Origin: Orychophragmus violaceus
Taxonomy: Eukaryota; Streptophyta; Magnoliopsida; Brassicales; Brassicaceae
Direction: 5' to 3'
DNA length: 64,000 nt
Assembly: GCA_030180135.1 (NCBI GenBank)
Contig: CM058230.1
Coordinates: 15,067,082 to 15,131,081 of the forward strand
Both the position numbers and the translations under genes were made by a program. Below the pieces are notes generated by a model. The model was not told the DNA's origin. It saw only the letters and a program-made list of their open reading frames with translations, and did no database searches. Below are positions 11,209 through 22,258 of this stretch, in pieces; the stretch's first letter is position 1; every line of letters starts with the position of its first letter.

Positions 11209-11918
11209 TGTTGGGATTATGTCCTGAAATCACATTGTACTCACTCTAGAGATAGTTGTATTGTCGAGATCGGACAATTCATGTGATACTGGGTAGTCAT
11301 AATGTTTTGCTAGAAACCGCTTATGACAAATGAGTTGTAACTCATTTCTAGTATCGTGTGAACCTAAAGGGTCACACACCTAAGCAAGTTGGATACGCTT
11401 CTGTAGGGAATTGATCATTGGCATATGATCCGATCAATGTGTATTGGATACACATTGAATTCGTGTTTTAAGGGGTGTGTCGATCGATGCTATGGTGCGT
11501 CGATCGATACAAGAGGTGCGTCGATCGATACAAGAGGTGCGTCGATCGTTGCCATTGGGTGCAACGATCGACACAAGGTCGATACCATAACTGATGTTAT
11601 GGTTTATGAACCGTAGGCCTATTTATAAGGGCCAGGTTACACGACCTAAAGAGAGAGGCAGTCACAGACAGTTTTTCTTGACAGAAAATAGATCCTCTTC
11701 CTCTAGAAACACGCAGAGAATCCCAGGAGATCCGATCACCGGTACTAGCATCCCGGCGGATTCCAGCTTGTGTGCGTGTGGACTGCGATAGAGGCGCAGC
11801 GATTGAGGTGCTCTAGATCTCGTTTACCTGCTCCAATTTCCGCTGCCAATCTCCAGGTAATCACGAGGTCAGTTCTTGGATTCAATCACCTAGACCCAGG
11901 ATCCTAGGGAATCCAACA
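11209..11918 (+). repeat. 3' LTR of Copia-C, with one extra 21-bp motif unit
   Basis: It is 710 bp, 21 bp longer than the 5' LTR. The added block is a duplicate of the TCGATCGATACAAGAGGTGCG-like unit: cores lie at 11480, 11500, 11521, 11542 and 11564 against four in the 5' LTR. Otherwise it differs by about five substitutions. Confidence 0.93.
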
Positions 11919-12599
11919 GGTCTCACCTAGGGAGTATCGATCAAAGAACACATGGACTCTTACTATGTTAGCACCTGACCACCATACTATCATTTTCTGG
12001 TTCCTTTCTTCTCCTTTTCCTTCCTTAACACTGATTTTTCCCACTGAGTATCATTTTATTTTTTTCTATCAGTGCTCTTCCCGCATTGGAGTGAACTTTG
12101 GAAACATTCCATGAATGCACAGGAGGTAATAGGGATCTCAACCACTCCCGTGATCACTTCGAAGCTACTAGCTTATCCGCAGTTTATCTATTTTTTTTAC
12201 TTTAAAGAAGGGGAGAAGGGAACCATACTTGGACATGTTTACAAGCTGTGTCAAAACTAACAGAAGAATCCGACTCAAAGTATACCAAGCCCCTAGGTGA
12301 GAAAAAATAAATCAAGTTAAAGGTGAAGTCACTAGTGGATTCTCTGAATACCTGAAGTGATGTGGGTGTCCTCAGTAGGCTGATCTGTGTGGGGTTTTCT
12401 AATAGTCATAGATCATCTGCAAGCTCATCCAATGGTCACTTAGGTTCCTGCAAGTGTAGTGATCTCCTCAAAAAGTCTTTGTTTCCTACTCAATTTGACT
12501 CAATAAAACAGACTCAACTGACTCTAAGAAAACAGGAAACGGTGTGTCAGTAGCTACCTCCCATACACTTAAACAACACTGTCTGCAGTGTTATAGAAG
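11919..12599 (-). other. GY1 internal block between Copia-C and GY2
   Basis: This is noncoding 3' internal sequence of GY1, alignable with 14046-14712 of GY2. It ends with a third-type module: CTCCCATACACTTAAA followed by the hairpin AACACTG-tctg-CAGTGTT at 12575-12592. The GY2 TSD agaag is at 12595-12599. Confidence 0.75.
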
Positions 12600-13785
12600 T
12601 GATAGGTCGAGTTTTAATCCCTATTCTAACTGCAAGTGCACAGTGATGTAGTTGTAGTACTTAGGGTATCGAATCCACAGGGACTCCGGTCAACGATAGA
12701 TTTAGAACTAAATAAGATTAAACTAGGAGAAAGCAAAGGTGATTAAATTAAAAGCAGAGCAGAAAAGTAAATCAGTAGCAGGAGTGATTTGTGAGCAAGG
12801 AAGCGAAGCGTTAGGTTTCAGGAGTTCTCAGGAAATCAGGAACACAAGCAATCAGTCAATCAGGATCTAATCAATAACTGTTCTAGAACTCAAACACGGA
12901 TATAGAATTCACCAACTCTCGTTGCGAGAATTCTCTAAGTCTAAGTGCAGCAATCCAAATCTCTTTGCAATTACTAACAGATTAAACTAGCATTAATGAT
13001 CAGGTTTGATATGTTCACAATTCCCCTAAACCAAATCTCTTTGCGAGTAGATCAAATTGCTCATCTAGGTTCTTTCTAGCTAATTAACCAACTCTCGTTG
13101 TATCAATCAACCTAACATCATAATTCTGATTAGCTACTTCAGATTAAGCATTAAGAACAACCTAAACAAAGAACTAGCAGATATGAATCCCTACAGATTG
13201 ATTTAAACTATAGTTCCATGAAATCCCTAATGAGAATCCTTCAACCTAACAGGTAAACTACTCAGACATGTTCATCGAAACAGAAAACATCATAAGTAGA
13301 AAACCAAATATCATAAAACAGAATAATCAACAGGGGTTCGAAATCCTCTCTCTTTCGAGAGCAAGATCAGCCCCTAAGGCTCTCTGAAATAAAATAAAAC
13401 TAAAGTAAAGCGTAGCCTAAACAATGGCTTAAAAACCCTTATATAATAGCTAAAACACGTTTTGGGCTTATGTGTAAATATCTGGGCTTTCTGGGCTTTA
13501 GTGCATTAATCCTCATTCTTCATTAACGCTCGCGAGATTGTCTGCGTCGACCTTGCATCGATCGTTGCCACAGGTGTATCGATCGATGCAGGTCTGTGAA
13601 TTCGACAGTGAAGTCCATCTCTCGGGTTAAATCTCCAAAATGCTCCAGAATGCTCCAATAACTCCAATTATGCTCCAAACATGTCTAAACCTGTAAACAT
13701 ACTAAAAAGACTCCAAAACATAACATAAGACTCGATAAATAAGGCATATACCATGGTTAAAACCGGTAAAATCCATGGTATATCA
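12600..13785 (-). repeat. GY2 LTR 1 (3' LTR of the first unit)
   Basis: It runs from TGATAGGTCG to GGTATATCA and has a motif pair at 13558/13579. It differs from LTR 3 at about one position by eye. Confidence 0.95.
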
Positions 13786-14740
13786 ACTCCCCCACACTTA
13801 GCTCTTGCTTGTCCTCAAGCAAGTAAAGAACCAAAGTATAAGAGAAGAGGTTTGAAAACACAGAAACTCATTTCGTCTTAGGAACTTTCGCATTCACATT
13901 CACTTAGTAATCCACTGAAAACTTTCCTACAGAACTCAAAACCACAATATACTTCCCCCACACTTAGCAACTGTCCTAAGTAAACTCCACAATCACATTC
14001 AAGCATTCAAATTCTCCCTACTGACTTCTGCAAGTATTTAAGTGCGGTCTCACCTAAGGAGTATCGATCAAAGGCACATGGATTCTTACCTTATCAGCTC
14101 TAGACCACCATACTATCTTTCTCTAGTCCCTTTCTTCTCTTTCCCTTCCTTAACAACTGATTTTTCCCCACTGGGTATCATTTTTTTTTTTTTATCAGTG
14201 TTCTTCCCGTTTTGGGGTGTACTTTGGACACATTCCATGGATCGCACAGGAGATAATAGGGGTCTCTACCACTCCTGTGACCACTTCGGAGTTACTAACT
14301 CATCCTCAGTTTATTATCTTTTTTTTTTTTACTTTATGGAAGGGGAGAAGGGAACTAAATAGGATAGGTTGACAGGCTGTGTCAGAACTAACAAGGGAAT
14401 CCGACACAAAGTATACCAAGCCCTTAGGTGAGAAATCTAAGTCAGTATTAAGGTGAAGTCAGTAAAAGGATCCTATGATACCTGAAGTGATGTGGGTGTT
14501 CCCAGTAGGTTGATCCGTGTCTGGGTTTTCTAATAGTCATAGAGGCTCTGCAAGTCTGTCCAATGGTCACTTAGTTCCTGTTCAAGCAAAAATTTTCCTC
14601 GAAAAATCATAGTTTCATACAAATTTTGACTCAATAAAACAAATTTTGAAAAACTAAGAAAACAAAAGCGTGCGTCAGTAGCTTCCTCCCCCACACTTAA
14701 ACTACACTGTCCCTAGTGTAATCAAAGCATGAGCTCGGTG
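13786..14740 (-). other. GY2 unit 1: 3' internal region with three purine-tract/hairpin modules
   Basis: This stretch has no gene. It holds three copies of a CCCCCACACTTA string on the plus strand (purine-rich in element sense), at 13788-13800, 13955-13966 and about 14687-14699. Each is followed by a short inverted repeat: CTTGCTTG-tcct-CAAGCAAG at 13804-13823, ACTTAG...CTAAGT at 13962-13981 and TACACT...AGTGTA at 14703-14720. The first abuts the LTR and is the expected polypurine tract. The others look like internal copies. A T-rich tract at 14188-14202 differs in length between the two units. Confidence 0.75.
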
Positions 14741-15111
14741 AGAATAATAAAATTGAAACAATCCGAAAAGTTGCAGATTATGTACCTGTCGTCGCCTTGT
14801 GTCGATCGATGCCACAATGGTGTCGATCGATGCAAGGCAAATTTTGCTCGCGGTTATTGAGATAACCGGTGTCTGAACCGCAATCAAATTGGCTAACCGT
14901 GAATCGCACTGTGTCGATCGATGCACTATGTGTGTTGATCGATGCAGTGCGCTTCTGTCTGTTTCTCTCGGCTTTGAACACACAAAACAGGAAAATTAAA
15001 AATACCAAATCAAAACGAAGAAATGAAAACAAAAACGAACCTATCAGTGGGTTGCCTCCCACTCAGCGCTTGTTTTTAGTCATTAGCTTGACTATTGGAA
15101 AGAGATTGGAT

Positions 15112-16473
15112 TCATGGCGGTTTCAACAGAGACTTTGAATATCTCTGTGAATATCTCTTCATACAAGGAGGTGTATATGCTTTCAGATCATGAGGCTTCC
15201 CTAGGAAAGAGTAATCAGAATCAGGGCGGGAGCGGAGCTTGGGCGGGATGCTGCGTTTTCCTGCATTCAAAGCAATGGAGTCAGGAGGTTTAAGCTTAGG
15301 TGATTTGTACCTTACCTTTGGTGCAGATCTGATGTTTTGAGCTTTCTGCTTATGAGCAGTTGCAGGCTTTGAAGATGTTAGAGCAGGTTCAAGAGGAACT
15401 GCCATCTTCTTCTTTCCACTATCAGATACTGTAGTTCCACCAATCTGAACTTCTTCTTTCAGATGATCATCAGTGGAGATCATCTTCTTTGCATGAACTC
15501 GCGAAGTTTCAACTGTTGGTGTTCTATTCACCTTCTTATCCATCACTTTCATGCAGTTGGCCACTTCTAGCTCTTGTTTGGAAGGTTTAGGGACCTTAGG
15601 ATATGGCACTGGGGGCTTGTAGGCTCGTTCTGGCACTGTTGCAGGTTTTTGGTCATGTCTGCGTTTTGTGTCGATCGTTGCATGATGTGTGTCGATCGAT
15701 GCAAGGCGATTCTGTTTCTCGATAGAACTCGAAATTGCCGTCAGAACAGCGTGTCGACCGACACATAGGGGGTGTCGATCGATGCATGTATCAGGCAGAC
15801 AATATTCATCCAGAAAATCCGAGATTATGCTCTCTTCTTCACCTAGCAACTCAATCTCATCCCCTAAGGTCACAGCTTTGATGGATTTGTACTGTTCAGC
15901 TTTCCTAGCTTCATTATGCCTTTGTATTGCTCCAGCTGTCTGCTGAATTTGGACATCTAGCTTCTTCAAATATGTGCTCAAGTATGCAAGCTTCCCACTC
16001 AGATTTTCATGTATAGCTTCCAGCTTCCTGTCGAAGTCCACAGCAAACTTGGTCTGATCCTCTAGCAGCTGCTCCATCATGGATTCTATCTTGCTCTTAT
16101 AAGCATTAGCTGCAGGATGTGCCTGATAGGATGGTGATCCATAAGTCTTTTGATAGGAGTCACCTTGCTGATCTCCATACCTGTTTCCTTGAAACCCAGA
16201 ACCATTTATGTAGTTCCTCTCCTCTTCCTGTCTTTCCAGTAACTGCTCCATCATAGTTTCCATCCTAGTCTCAAAAGCAGTGGCTGCAGGAGGTTCTTGC
16301 CCATACTTTTCAAGTATAAGACTATGCAGATAGTCGGCTTTACTCTTCAACTCAGCTATCTGTGAACTGTCAATCCCTGGACTGAAGAAATCATACATCT
16401 TCCTTACGATATGTGTCGATCGATGCAGGAGAAGCGTCGATCGATGCAAGCGCGTTGATGTGACGATCGACAC
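15112..16473 (-). CDS. GY2 unit 1 gag-derived protein (middle and C-terminal part only)
   Basis: This 453-residue frame resembles the linker region of Athila-like gag proteins. It has a segment related to the GY1 gag (SSQIAELKSKADYLHS, about 36-51), two similar MMEQLLE segments (about 72 and 128), a predicted helical KKLDVQIQQTAGAIQ segment near residue 170, and a basic, Pro-rich C-terminus. The N-terminal capsid domain and the retropepsin domain seen in GY1 and GY3 are absent. The motif arrays are read in frame as SIDT, CIDRH or LHRST peptides. The function is unknown. It may be expressed, since it is open in both tandem units, or open only because it is young. Confidence 0.6.
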   Translation of the reverse strand: MSIVTSTRLHRSTLLLHRSTHIVRKMYDFFSPGIDSSQIAELKSKADYLHSLILEKYGQEPPAATAFETRMETMMEQLLERQEEERNYINGSGFQGNRYGDQQGDSYQKTYGSPSYQAHPAANAYKSKIESMMEQLLEDQTKFAVDFDRKLEAIHENLSGKLAYLSTYLKKLDVQIQQTAGAIQRHNEARKAEQYKSIKAVTLGDEIELLGEEESIISDFLDEYCLPDTCIDRHPLCVGRHAVLTAISSSIEKQNRLASIDTHHATIDTKRRHDQKPATVPERAYKPPVPYPKVPKPSKQELEVANCMKVMDKKVNRTPTVETSRVHAKKMISTDDHLKEEVQIGGTTVSDSGKKKMAVPLEPALTSSKPATAHKQKAQNIRSAPKVRYKSPKLKPPDSIALNAGKRSIPPKLRSRPDSDYSFLGKPHDLKAYTPPCMKRYSQRYSKSLLKPP

Positions 16474-16621
16474 TCAGGACCGTGTCGATCGATGCAGTGC
16501 GATTACAGGCGTACCTGAAACGCAAGAACAGAAAAAGAGAAAAAAAAAATTAGTAGCAAAAATTAAAAACGAAAATCCTAGTCTAAACCCTAAGTTCAAA
16601 TCTATCGGAGACTCAAAAGAG

Positions 16622-16639
16622 TCCCCGGCAACGGCGCCA
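16622..16639 (-). other. Primer binding site of GY2 unit 1 (tRNA-Asp type)
   Basis: The plus strand reads TCCCCGGCAACGGCGCCA, which from memory equals the 3' end of plant tRNA-Asp with CCA. It lies six bases from the 5' LTR. Athila-lineage Gypsy elements are known to use tRNA-Asp, which supports the lineage call. Confidence 0.88.
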
Positions 16640-16645
16640 AAAACT

Positions 16646-17831
16646 TGATAGGTCGAGTTTTAATCCCTATTCTAACTGCAAGTGCACAGTGATGTAGTTG
16701 TAGTACTTAGGGTATCGAATCCACAGGGACTCCGGTCAACGATAGATTTAGAACTAAATAAGATTAAACTAGGAGAAAGCAAAGGTGATTAAATTAAAAG
16801 CAGAGCAGAAAAGTAAATCAGTAGCAGGAGTGATTTGTGAGCAAGGAAGCGAAGCGTTAGGTTTCAGGAGTTCTCAGGAAATCAGGAACACAAGAAATCA
16901 GTCAATCATGATCTAATCAATAACTGTTCTAGAACTCAAACACGGATATAGAATTCACCAACTCTCGTTGCGAGAATTCTCTAAGTCTAAGTGCAGCAAT
17001 CCAAATCTCTTTGCAATTACTAACAGATTAAACAAGCATTAATGATCAGGTTTGATATGTTCACAATTCCCCTAAACCAAATCTCTTTGCGAGTAGATCA
17101 AATTGCTCATCTAGGTTCTTTCTAGCTAATTAACCAACTCTCGTTGTATCAATCAACCTAACATCATAATTCTGATTAGCTACTTCAGATTAAGCATTAA
17201 GAACAACCTAAACAAAGAACTAGCAGATATGAATCCCTACAGATTGATTTAAACTATAGTTCCATGAAATCCCTAATGAGAATCCTTCAACCTAACAGGT
17301 AAACTACTCAGACATGTTCATCGAAACAGAAAACATCATAAGTAGAAAACCAAATATCATAAAACAGAATAATCAACAGGGGTTCGAAATCCTCTCTCTT
17401 TCGAGAGCAAGATCAGCCCCTAAGGCTCTCTGAAATAAAATAAAACTAAAGTAAAGCGTAGCCTAAACAATGGCTTAAAAACCCTTATATAATAGCTAAA
17501 ACACGTTTTGGGCTTATGTGTAAATATCTGGGCTTTCTGGGCTTTAGTGCATTAATCCTCATTCTTCATTAACGCTCGCGAGATTGTCTGCGTCGACCTT
17601 GCATCGATCGTTGCCACAGGTGTATCGATCGATGCAGGTCTGTGAATTCGACAGTGAAGTCCATCTCTCGGGTTAAATCTCCAAAATGCTCCAGAATGCT
17701 CCAATAACTCCAATTATGCTCCAAACATGTCTAAACCTGTAAACATACTAAAAAGACTCCAAAACATAACATAAGACTCGATAAATAAGGCATATACCAT
17801 GGTTAAAACCGGTAAAATCCATGGTATATCA
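16646..17831 (-). repeat. GY2 LTR 2 (shared central LTR)
   Basis: It serves as 5' LTR of unit 1 and 3' LTR of unit 2. It has about two private substitutions relative to the outer LTRs and no target-site duplication around it. Confidence 0.95.
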
Positions 17832-19157
17832 ACTCCCCCACACTTAGCTCTTGCTTGTCCTCAAGCAAGTAAAGAACCAAAGTATAAGAGAAGAGGTTTG
17901 AAAACACAGAAACTCATTTCGTCTTAGGAACTTTCGCATTCACATTCACTTAGTAATCCACTGAAAACTTTCCTACAGAACTCAAAACCACAATATACTT
18001 CCCCCACACTTAGCAACTGTCCTAAGTAAACTCCACAATCACATTCAAGCATTCAAATTCTCCCTACTGACTTCTGCAAGTATTTAAGTGCGGTCTCACC
18101 TAAGGAGTATCGATCAAAGGCACATGGATTCTTACCTTATCAGCTCTAGACCACCATACTATCTTTCTCTAGTCCCTTTCTTCTCTTTCCCTTCCTTAAC
18201 AACTGATTTTTCCCCACTGGGTATCATTTTATTTTTTTTATCAGTGTTCTTCCCGTTTTGGGGTGTACTTTGGACACATTCCATGGATCGCACAGGAGAT
18301 AATAGGGGTCTCTACCACTCCTGTGACCACTTCGGAGTTACTAACTCATCCTCAGTTTATTATCTTTTTTTTTTTTACTTTATGGAAGGGGAGAAGGGAA
18401 CTAAATAGGATAGGTTGACAGGCTGTGTCAGAACTAACAAGGGAATCCGACACAAAGTATACCAAGCCCTTAGGTGAGAAATCTAAGTCAGTATTAAGGT
18501 GAAGTCAGTAAAAGGATCCTATGATACCTGAAGTGATGTGGGTGTTCCCAGTAGGTTGATCCGTGTCTGGGTTTTCTAATAGTCATAGAGGCTCTGCAAG
18601 TCTGTCCAATGGTCACTTAGTTCCTGTTCAAGCAAAAATTTTCCTCGAAAAATCATAGTTTCATACAAATTTTGACTCAATAAAACAAATTTTGAAAAAC
18701 TAAGAAAACAAAAGCGTGCGTCAGTAGCTTCCTCCCCCACACTTAAACTACACTGTCCCCAGTGTAATCAAAGCATGAGCTCGGTGAGAATAATAAAATT
18801 GAAACAATCCGAAAAGTTGCAGATTATGTACCTGTCGTCGCCTTGTGTCGATCGATGCCACAATGGTGTCGATCGATGCAAGGCAAATTTTGCTCGCGGT
18901 TATTGAGATAACCGGTGTCTGAACCGCAATCAAATTGGCTAACCGTGAATCGCACTGTGTCGATCGATGCACTATGTGTGTTGATCGATGCAGTGCGCTT
19001 CTGTCTGTTTCTCTCGGCTTTGAACACACAAAACAGGAAAATTAAAAATACCAAATCAAAACGAAGAAATGAAAACAAAAACGAACCTATCAGTGGGTTG
19101 CCTCCCACTCAGCGCTTGTTTTTAGTCATTAGCTTGACTATTGGAAAGAGATTGGAT

Positions 19158-20519
19158 TCATGGCGGTTTCAACAGAGACTTTGAATATCTCTGTGAATAT
19201 CTCTTCATCCAAGGAGGTGTATATGCTTTCAGATCATGAGGCTTCCCTAGGAAAGAGTAATCAGAATCAGGGCGGGAGCGGAGCTTGGGCGGGATGCTGC
19301 GTTTTCCTGCATTCAAAGCAATGGAGTCAGGAGGTTTAAGCTTAGGTGATTTGTACCTTACCTTTGGTGCAGATCTGATGTTTTGAGCTTTCTGCTTATG
19401 AGCAGTTGCAGGCTTTGAAGATGTTAGAGCAGGTTCAAGAGGAACTGCCATCTTCTTCTTTCCACTATCAGATACTGTAGTTCCACCAATCTGAACTTCT
19501 TCTTTCAGATGATCATCAGTGGAGATCATCTTCTTTGCATGAACTCGCGAAGTTTCAACTGTTGGTGTTCTATTCACCTTCTTATCCATCACTTTCATGC
19601 AGTTGGCCACTTCTAGCTCTTGTTTGGAAGGTTTAGGGACCTTAGGATATGGCACTGGGGGCTTGTAGGCTCGTTCTGGCACTGTTGCAGGTTTTTGGTC
19701 ATGTCTGCGTTTTGTGTCGATCGTTGCATGATGTGTGTCGATCGATGCAAGGCGATTCTGTTTCTCGATAGAACTCGAAATTGCCGTCAGAACAGCGTGT
19801 CGACCGACACATAGGGGGTGTCGATCGATGCATGTATCATGCAGACAATATTCATCCAGAAAATCCGAGATTATGCTCTCTTCTTCACCTAGCAACTCAA
19901 TCTCATCCCCTAAGGTCACAGCTTTGATGGATTTGTACTGTTCAGCTTTCCTAGCTTCATTATGCCTTTGTATTGCTCCAGCTGTCTGCTGAATTTGGAC
20001 ATCTAGCTTCTTCAAATGTGTGCTCAAGTATGCAAGCTTCCCACTCAGATTTTCATGTATAGCTTCCAGCTTCCTGTCGAAGTCCACAGCAAACTTGGTC
20101 TGATCCTCTAGCAGCTGCTCCATCATGGATTCTATCTTGCTCTTATAAGCATTAGCTGCAGGATGTGCCTGATAGGATGGTGATCCATAAGTCTTTTGAT
20201 AGGAGTCACCTTGCTGATCTCCATACCTGTTTCCTTGAAACCCAGAACCATTTATGTAGTTCCTCTCCTCTTCCTGTCTTTCCAGTAACTGCTCCATCAT
20301 AGTTTCCATCCTAGTCTCAAAAGCAGTGGCTGCAGGAGGTTCTTGCCCATACTTTTCAAGTATAAGACTATGCAGATAGTCGGCTTTACTCTTCAACTCA
20401 GCTATCTGTGAACTGTCAATCCCTGGACTGAAGAAATCATACATCTTCCTTACGATATGTGTCGATCGATGCAGGAGAAGCGTCGATCGATGCAAGCGCG
20501 TTGATGTGACGATCGACAC
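19158..20519 (-). CDS. GY2 unit 2 gag-derived protein (second copy)
   Basis: It is the same 453-residue frame as at 15112-16473, shifted by 4046 bp. It differs at a handful of residues: Tyr to His near 167, Pro to His near 227, and Cys to Trp near 438 in a TPPWMKRYSQ string. Trp is the residue found in GY1 and GY3, so unit 2 keeps the ancestral state there. No capsid or protease domain is present. A further 3' internal block of this unit (17832-18786) repeats the three purine-tract/hairpin modules. In it the third stem is one pair longer (TACACTG-tccc-CAGTGTA) than in unit 1. Confidence 0.6.
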   Translation of the reverse strand: MSIVTSTRLHRSTLLLHRSTHIVRKMYDFFSPGIDSSQIAELKSKADYLHSLILEKYGQEPPAATAFETRMETMMEQLLERQEEERNYINGSGFQGNRYGDQQGDSYQKTYGSPSYQAHPAANAYKSKIESMMEQLLEDQTKFAVDFDRKLEAIHENLSGKLAYLSTHLKKLDVQIQQTAGAIQRHNEARKAEQYKSIKAVTLGDEIELLGEEESIISDFLDEYCLHDTCIDRHPLCVGRHAVLTAISSSIEKQNRLASIDTHHATIDTKRRHDQKPATVPERAYKPPVPYPKVPKPSKQELEVANCMKVMDKKVNRTPTVETSRVHAKKMISTDDHLKEEVQIGGTTVSDSGKKKMAVPLEPALTSSKPATAHKQKAQNIRSAPKVRYKSPKLKPPDSIALNAGKRSIPPKLRSRPDSDYSFLGKPHDLKAYTPPWMKRYSQRYSKSLLKPP

Positions 20520-20667
20520 TCAGGACCGTGTCGATCGATGCAGTGCGATTACAGGCGTACCTGAAACGCAAGAACAGAAAAAGAGAAAAAAAAAATTAGT
20601 AGCAAAAATTAAAAACGAAAATCCTAGTCTAAACCCTAAGTTCAAATCTATCGGAGACTCAAAAGAG

Positions 20668-20685
20668 TCCCCGGCAACGGCGCCA
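20668..20685 (-). other. Primer binding site of GY2 unit 2 (tRNA-Asp type)
   Basis: It is identical to the site at 16622-16639 and lies six bases from LTR 3. Confidence 0.88.
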
Positions 20686-20691
20686 AAAACT

Positions 20692-21877
20692 TGATAGGTC
20701 GAGTTTTAATCCCTATTCTAACTGCAAGTGCACAGTGATGTAGTTGTAGTACTTAGGGTATCGAATCCACAGGGACTCCGGTCAACGATAGATTTAGAAC
20801 TAAATAAGATTAAACTAGGAGAAAGCAAAGGTGATTAAATTAAAAGCAGAGCAGAAAAGTAAATCAGTAGCAGGAGTGATTTGTGAGCAAGGAAGCGAAG
20901 CGTTAGGTTTCAGGAGTTCTCAGGAAATCAGGAACACAAGCAATCAGTCAATCATGATCTAATCAATAACTGTTCTAGAACTCAAACACGGATATAGAAT
21001 TCACCAACTCTCGTTGCGAGAATTCTCTAAGTCTAAGTGCAGCAATCCAAATCTCTTTGCAATTACTAACAGATTAAACTAGCATTAATGATCAGGTTTG
21101 ATATGTTCACAATTCCCCTAAACCAAATCTCTTTGCGAGTAGATCAAATTGCTCATCTAGGTTCTTTCTAGCTAATTAACCAACTCTCGTTGTATCAATC
21201 AACCTAACATCATAATTCTGATTAGCTACTTCAGATTAAGCATTAAGAACAACCTAAACAAAGAACTAGCAGATATGAATCCCTACAGATTGATTTAAAC
21301 TATAGTTCCATGAAATCCCTAATGAGAATCCTTCAACCTAACAGGTAAACTACTCAGACATGTTCATCGAAACAGAAAACATCATAAGTAGAAAACCAAA
21401 TATCATAAAACAGAATAATCAACAGGGGTTCGAAATCCTCTCTCTTTCGAGAGCAAGATCAGCCCCTAAGGCTCTCTGAAATAAAATAAAACTAAAGTAA
21501 AGCGTAGCCTAAACAATGGCTTAAAAACCCTTATATAATAGCTAAAACACGTTTTGGGCTTATGTGTAAATATCTGGGCTTTCTGGGCTTTAGTGCATTA
21601 ATCCTCATTCTTCATTAACGCTCGCGAGATTGTCTGCGTCGACCTTGCATCGATCGTTGCCACAGGTGTATCGATCGATGCAGGTCTGTGAATTCGACAG
21701 TGAAGTCCATCTCTCGGGTTAAATCTCCAAAATGCTCCAGAATGCTCCAATAACTCCAATTATGCTCCAAACATGTCTAAACCTGTAAACATACTAAAAA
21801 GACTCCAAAACATAACATAAGACTCGATAAATAAGGCATATACCATGGTTAAAACCGGTAAAATCCATGGTATATCA
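20692..21877 (-). repeat. GY2 LTR 3 (5' LTR of the second unit)
   Basis: It is the outer LTR on the right and ends in TATATCA directly before the TSD agaag at 21878-21882. GY1 internal sequence then resumes. Confidence 0.95.
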
Positions 21878-22258
21878 AGAAGCTTGGGCTTGGTGAGAAC
21901 AATAATCAGAAGGAACAGATTGGAGAAAGAAACGCAGAACACTTATATGTCACGGGATTGTGTCGATCGATGCAGTTTTGCTCGCGGTTTGGAAAGAACG
22001 GCTGACTGAACCGCGATTGACACTGTAATAATCTTGAATAACTCGTGTATGACCTCTGCGTCTACCGACACATAGGACCGTGTCGATCGACGCCGAGCGT
22101 CTGGATCTGCTCTCACGCCTTGAACACACCAAAACAAGAAAATCAAAGCAACCAAAAACTAAGACGAAAAATAAGATAAGAAAAGACTCACCAATGGGGT
22201 TCCTCCCACTCAGCGCTTGTTTTAATTCATTAGCTTGACTTTGGAAAAGAGATAAGAC

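Larger units (their letters stand above)
4991..11918 (+). mobile_element. Copia-C: complete Copia LTR retrotransposon, 6.9 kb, intact gag and dead pol
   Basis: The ends are LTRs at 4991-5679 and 11209-11918 with TGTTGGGATT...ATCCAACA termini. The TSD is ggtct at 4986-4990 and 11919-11923, inside GY1. A primer site (5681-5693) and a polypurine tract (about 11195-11208) are in place. The LTRs differ by about five substitutions by eye, plus one extra 21-bp motif unit in the 3' LTR, so insertion was recent. gag (7182-8096) is open over its full length. Pol is recognisable in pieces from 8050 to about 10200 but full of stops and frameshifts. The element therefore probably moved with pol proteins supplied by another copy. 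Confidence 0.95.
12600..21877 (-). mobile_element. GY2: tandem Gypsy array (LTR-internal-LTR-internal-LTR)
   Basis: Three 1186-bp LTRs (12600-13785, 16646-17831, 20692-21877) alternate with two 2860-bp internal regions (13786-16645, 17832-20691). The period is exactly 4046 bp. The outermost flanks carry one TSD, agaag (12595-12599 and 21878-21882), inside GY1. No TSD occurs at the middle LTR. The array is thus one insertion that became, or arrived as, a head-to-tail dimer sharing a central LTR. Copies differ by only a few substitutions by eye, so it is very young. Each unit has a primer site, polypurine tract and one gag-derived frame but no protease, reverse transcriptase or integrase. Confidence 0.95.

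Noticed and set aside
16622..16639. A tRNA-Asp gene
   Set aside because: Only the last 18 bases of the tRNA are matched and they sit next to an LTR. It is a primer binding site.
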